DNA of 9,336 nucleotides from Stenotrophomonas sp. (GTDB taxonomy: Bacteria; Pseudomonadota; Gammaproteobacteria; Xanthomonadales; Xanthomonadaceae). The notes beneath the pieces were generated by a model, which saw nothing but the letters and a program-made list of their open reading frames with translations, made no database searches and had not been told where the DNA came from. The first letter of the stretch is position 1. The number at the start of each line of letters is the position of its first letter. Positions 7,742 through 9,336 of the stretch are shown here, piece by piece. The position numbers and the translations under genes are program-made. The stretch covers positions 1 to 9,336 of the forward strand of contig QFOV01000122.1 of the NCBI GenBank assembly GCA_003248565.1. Reading direction: 5' to 3'.

Positions 7742-7816
7742 TGTAGCCCGGGTAAGCGCAGCGAACCCGGGGTTCTTGCGGAAAGCCCCGGGTGCGCTGC
7801 GCTTACCCGGGCTACA
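7742..7816. repeat. Inverted pair of GTAG-headed REP elements (BIME-like)
   Basis: The arms 7742-7772 and 7786-7816 are 31 bp each and pair with one mismatch around a 13-base centre. Each arm is itself a small REP: GTAG head (7743-7746), stem CCCGGGT/ACCCGGG (7747-7753 and 7765-7771), 11-base loop; the second copy is the mirror image ending CTAC (7812-7815). REPs with a GTAG head are known in Stenotrophomonas and related bacteria and are thought to be spread by RAYT transposases; no RAYT gene is in this window. The element lies 72 bp after the permease stop and may stabilise or end its transcript. Confidence 0.85.
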
Positions 7817-7847
7817 TGCGCACCAGGCCAATGGCGCCGCGTGCGCA
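7817..7847. repeat. Hairpin with 7-bp arms next to the REP pair
   Basis: TGCGCAC (7817-7823) pairs with GTGCGCA (7841-7847) around 17 bases. It starts on the base after the REP pair ends, so it may be a flanking part of that repeat rather than independent. The long loop makes strong folding less certain. Confidence 0.45.
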
Positions 7848-7873
7848 AACCCGACGCTCGTATCGGCTCTTGC

Positions 7874-7922
7874 GAATCCCCAATCCCCAATCCCCAATCG
7901 CGAACCCCGAATCGCAAATCCC
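7874..7922. repeat. Degenerate heptanucleotide tandem repeat, seven units
   Basis: Seven 7-bp units run without gaps: GAATCCC, CAATCCC, CAATCCC, CAATCGC, GAACCCC, GAATCGC, AAATCCC. The first units are near identical and the later ones have drifted. Similar CCCAATC runs are, as I recall, frequent between genes in Xanthomonas and Stenotrophomonas. There is no coding or regulatory signal in it; it sits just before the shared terminator. Confidence 0.85.
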
Positions 7923-7926
7923 CAGA

Positions 7927-7964
7927 AAAGAACAAGGCCCGGGAAGACCCGGGCCTTGTTCTTT
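7927..7964. terminator. Bidirectional intrinsic terminator, 17-bp perfect stem
   Basis: Positions 7927-7943 and 7948-7964 are perfectly complementary over 17 bp with an AAGA loop. The core GGCCCGGG/CCCGGGCC is flanked by AACAA/TTGTT and then AAAG/CTTT, so on either strand the GC stem is followed by a T-rich tail. It lies between the convergent permease (ends 7670) and the ComEA-like gene (ends 8120), and is the best candidate to stop transcription from both. Confidence 0.85.
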
Positions 7965-8082
7965 GGAGCAGAGACAGAAAAATCGCCCGGCTGCACGTCA
8001 CTGTGCACCACCGGACGACCTCACATCCTTGTTGGCATCCTGCCAGCCCCCAGCGTCCTGCCCTTTTCGGGTTCCTGGTGAT

Positions 8083-8097
8083 CCGTCATCCTGACGG
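8083..8097. repeat. Short hairpin downstream of the ComEA-like gene
   Basis: CCGTCA pairs with TGACGG around TCC, 22 bp past the ComEA-like stop codon. No T-run follows on the minus strand, so it is at best a weak 3'-end structure. The rest of 7965-8119 shows no gene. Confidence 0.35.
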
Positions 8098-8119
8098 TTC
8101 ACTATTCGATTCCTTCCGC

Positions 8120-8452
8120 TCAGCGCCTCTCAACCGGCTGCGCAGCTACCGTCCCGGTAGCGTTCTTGGCAGGGGCAGCTCCGGCCCTTGCCTCGATCAG
8201 GTCACGATTCCGTTCGACCGTCTTCAATCCGATTCCTTTCACCAGTGCCAGTTCCTCGACACTTTTGAAGGGCCCGTTGGCCTGTCTGTGTTCGATGATC
8301 GCCTGCGCCTTGGAAGGGCCGACATTCACCAACACCTGATTCAGCTCCGCCGCGGAGGCGGTATTGATGTCGACCTTGTCCTTGGCTTGCGCCGTTAGCG
8401 TCAACAACAATGCGAGAATCAGAGACTGCAGCGTTACGGTAAAAAGCTTCAT
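8120..8452 (-). CDS. ComEA-family secreted helix-hairpin-helix DNA-binding protein
   Basis: This 110-residue protein has a signal peptide (1-23, MKLFTVTLQSLILALLL, cleavage after AQA) and a mature part made almost entirely of a double helix-hairpin-helix. VDINTASAAELNQVL at 27-41 is the typical ComEA opening. The two hairpins are VNVGPSKAQAII (42-53) and LVKGIGLKTVERN (70-82). A low-complexity Ala-rich tail follows from about 88. Proteins of this kind bind double-stranded DNA in the periplasm and pull it in during natural transformation together with the type IV pilus. AAGGAG lies seven bases before the ATG. The gene is alone here, as ComEA-like genes often are in gammaproteobacteria, apart from other competence genes. 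Small relatives of unknown role also exist, so a competence role is likely but not certain. Confidence 0.9.
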   Translation of the reverse strand: MKLFTVTLQSLILALLLTLTAQAKDKVDINTASAAELNQVLVNVGPSKAQAIIEHRQANGPFKSVEELALVKGIGLKTVERNRDLIEARAGAAPAKNATGTVAAQPVERR

Positions 8453-8686
8453 CGCTGTACTCCTTGTGGCTTGGTCATTGATCGGCTGGCTATCCCGCCG
8501 GTCAGATCAGTGTTCCGCGCCACATGAATCCAGAATATCCGGGGCGGGTTCAGCAAACAGCCAGCCAACCACCCGGGCCTTTGTATGAAAAGTCCTACAA
8601 AAATTCACTGATGAAACCGTCGCCAGCCCGATAAACAAGGGAGCGGCGTAGAATGGTTACACCTGACATTGCTATCGGAGATCCAG
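8453..8686. promoter_or_regulatory. Divergent spacer upstream of ComEA-like gene and M20 peptidase
   Basis: The spacer contains no gene. Its most AT-rich part is around 8580-8615. A possible -10 box TAGAAT occurs at 8649-8654 for the peptidase, but no good -35 is found 16-18 bp before it. GGAG at 8677-8680, six bases before the peptidase ATG, is its ribosome site. For the ComEA-like gene TATTCT-like sequence around 8535 on the minus strand is a weak -10 candidate. I give the promoters low weight. Confidence 0.3.
8580..8601. promoter_or_regulatory. 22-bp interrupted palindrome TTTGTA-N10-TACAAA, candidate operator
   Basis: TTTGTA at 8580-8585 and TACAAA at 8596-8601 are perfect inverted arms; two further pairs (GA/TC) inside leave one mismatch and a four-base centre AAAG. 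Its AT-rich arms stand out from the GC-rich surroundings. It lies about 86 bp before the peptidase start and 128 bp before the ComEA-like start, a fitting place for a dimeric regulator. No named regulator can be assigned. Confidence 0.4.
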
Positions 8687-9336
8687 ATGGACAGCGCCAA
8701 GATCGGCCAATTTCTCAGCGACAAGTGGGACAACGACATCGTCCCGCAATTGGTCGATTACATCCGCATCCCCAACAAGTCGCCGATGTTCGACGCCAAC
8801 TGGGTCGCCAACGGCTACATGGAGCAGGCCGTCACCCTGATGGAGAGCTGGGCCAAGGCGCAGACCATCCCCGGCCTGCAGGTCGAGGTGGTTCGCCTGG
8901 AGGGCCGCACTCCGCTGCTGTTCCTGGAAATCCCGGCCACCGGCCCGGAAACCGGCGACGACACCGTGCTGCTCTACGGCCACCTGGACAAGCAGCCGGA
9001 AATGACCGGCTGGGACGACGACCTCGGCCCGTGGATTCCGGTGCTGCGCGGCGACAAGCTGTACGGCCGCGGCGGCGCTGATGACGGCTACGCCATCTTC
9101 GGCTCGCTGGCCGCGGTGCTGGCGCTGCAGGAACAAGGCCTGCCGCACGCCCGCTGCGTGATCCTGATCGAAGCCTGTGAGGAATCCGGCTCCTACGATC
9201 TGCCGGCTTATGTTGACCACCTGGCTGAGCGCATCGGCCAGCCGTCGTTGGTGGTCTGCCTGGATTCGGGCTGCGCCAACTACGACCAGCTGTGGTGCAC
9301 CACCTCGCTGCGCGGCCTGACCGGCGGCAACTTCAC
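8687..9336 (+). CDS. M20-family metallopeptidase / dipeptidase, N-terminal part (3' end outside window)
   Basis: The frame is open for 216 codons to the right edge, less than half of a typical 450-500-residue member. M20 enzymes are two-zinc hydrolases that cleave dipeptides or N-acyl amino acids, usually in the cytoplasm. No signal peptide is seen (MDSAKIGQFLSDKWDNDIV). Active-site features are in place: His99 and Asp101 in LLYGHLDKQPE, Asp132 in GRGGADDG bridging the metals, Glu165 as likely general base and Glu166 as ligand in EACEESG, and Asp193 in VCLDSG. The YGHLDKQPE and RGGADDG wording fits the carnosinase/CNDP-like branch of M20. GGAG six bases upstream supports the start. It is divergent from the ComEA-like gene, with no functional tie evident. 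Confidence 0.93.
   Translation, partial: MDSAKIGQFLSDKWDNDIVPQLVDYIRIPNKSPMFDANWVANGYMEQAVTLMESWAKAQTIPGLQVEVVRLEGRTPLLFLEIPATGPETGDDTVLLYGHLDKQPEMTGWDDDLGPWIPVLRGDKLYGRGGADDGYAIFGSLAAVLALQEQGLPHARCVILIEACEESGSYDLPAYVDHLAERIGQPSLVVCLDSGCANYDQLWCTTSLRGLTGGNF

Noticed and set aside
8653..9081. Plus-strand frame of 142 codons starting upstream of the peptidase.
   Set aside because: It overlaps the peptidase in another frame, turns into Pro/Arg/Gly-rich shadow sequence, and its purine-rich upstream stretch is too far from the ATG.

Overview
The window looks like a chromosomal segment from a high-GC gammaproteobacterium of the Xanthomonadaceae, most likely Stenotrophomonas or a close relative. 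This is inferred from protein style (TonB-dependent receptor, SSF-type sensor kinase, periplasmic ComEA-like protein) and from dense intergenic repeats: GTAG-headed inverted REP pairs, CCCTCACCCCAACCCC elements and AATCCCC heptamers. No species call can be proved without a search.

Layout from left to right. (1) 1-3335, minus strand: a very large hybrid sensor histidine kinase with an SSF transporter-like membrane half, a STAC-like linker, PAS, HisKA, HATPase and a receiver domain, resembling CrbS/MxtR. It runs off the left edge and lacks only its extreme C-terminus. (2) 3336-3861: a 526-bp gene-poor spacer full of structure: a small palindrome touching the kinase start codon, three consecutive hairpins, a 16-bp inverted repeat, a 12-bp-stem hairpin, a 13-unit hexanucleotide array and the terminator of the next gene. 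(3) 3862-6102, minus: a TonB-dependent outer-membrane receptor. (4) 6103-6263: a 161-bp divergent control region. (5) 6264-7670, plus: a GntP-family permease. (6) 7671-8119: a 449-bp spacer between convergent genes with an inverted REP pair, a heptamer tandem repeat and a 17-bp perfect hairpin that probably terminates both genes. (7) 8120-8452, minus: a small secreted helix-hairpin-helix (ComEA-like) protein. (8) 8453-8686: a divergent spacer with a palindrome. (9) 8687-9336, plus: the N-terminal part of an M20 metallopeptidase running off the right edge.

Possible joint function (inference): the divergent receptor and permease could move one small organic acid or its conjugate across the outer and inner membranes, while the neighbouring CrbS-like kinase could sense carboxylate or acetate status. 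The kinase is separated from the receptor by a terminator and a repeat-rich spacer, so it is probably transcribed on its own. ComEA and the peptidase look like unrelated housekeeping neighbours. No CRISPR, phage, insertion sequence, tRNA or rRNA was seen. The least explained parts are the two repeat-rich spacers and the receptor-permease pairing.
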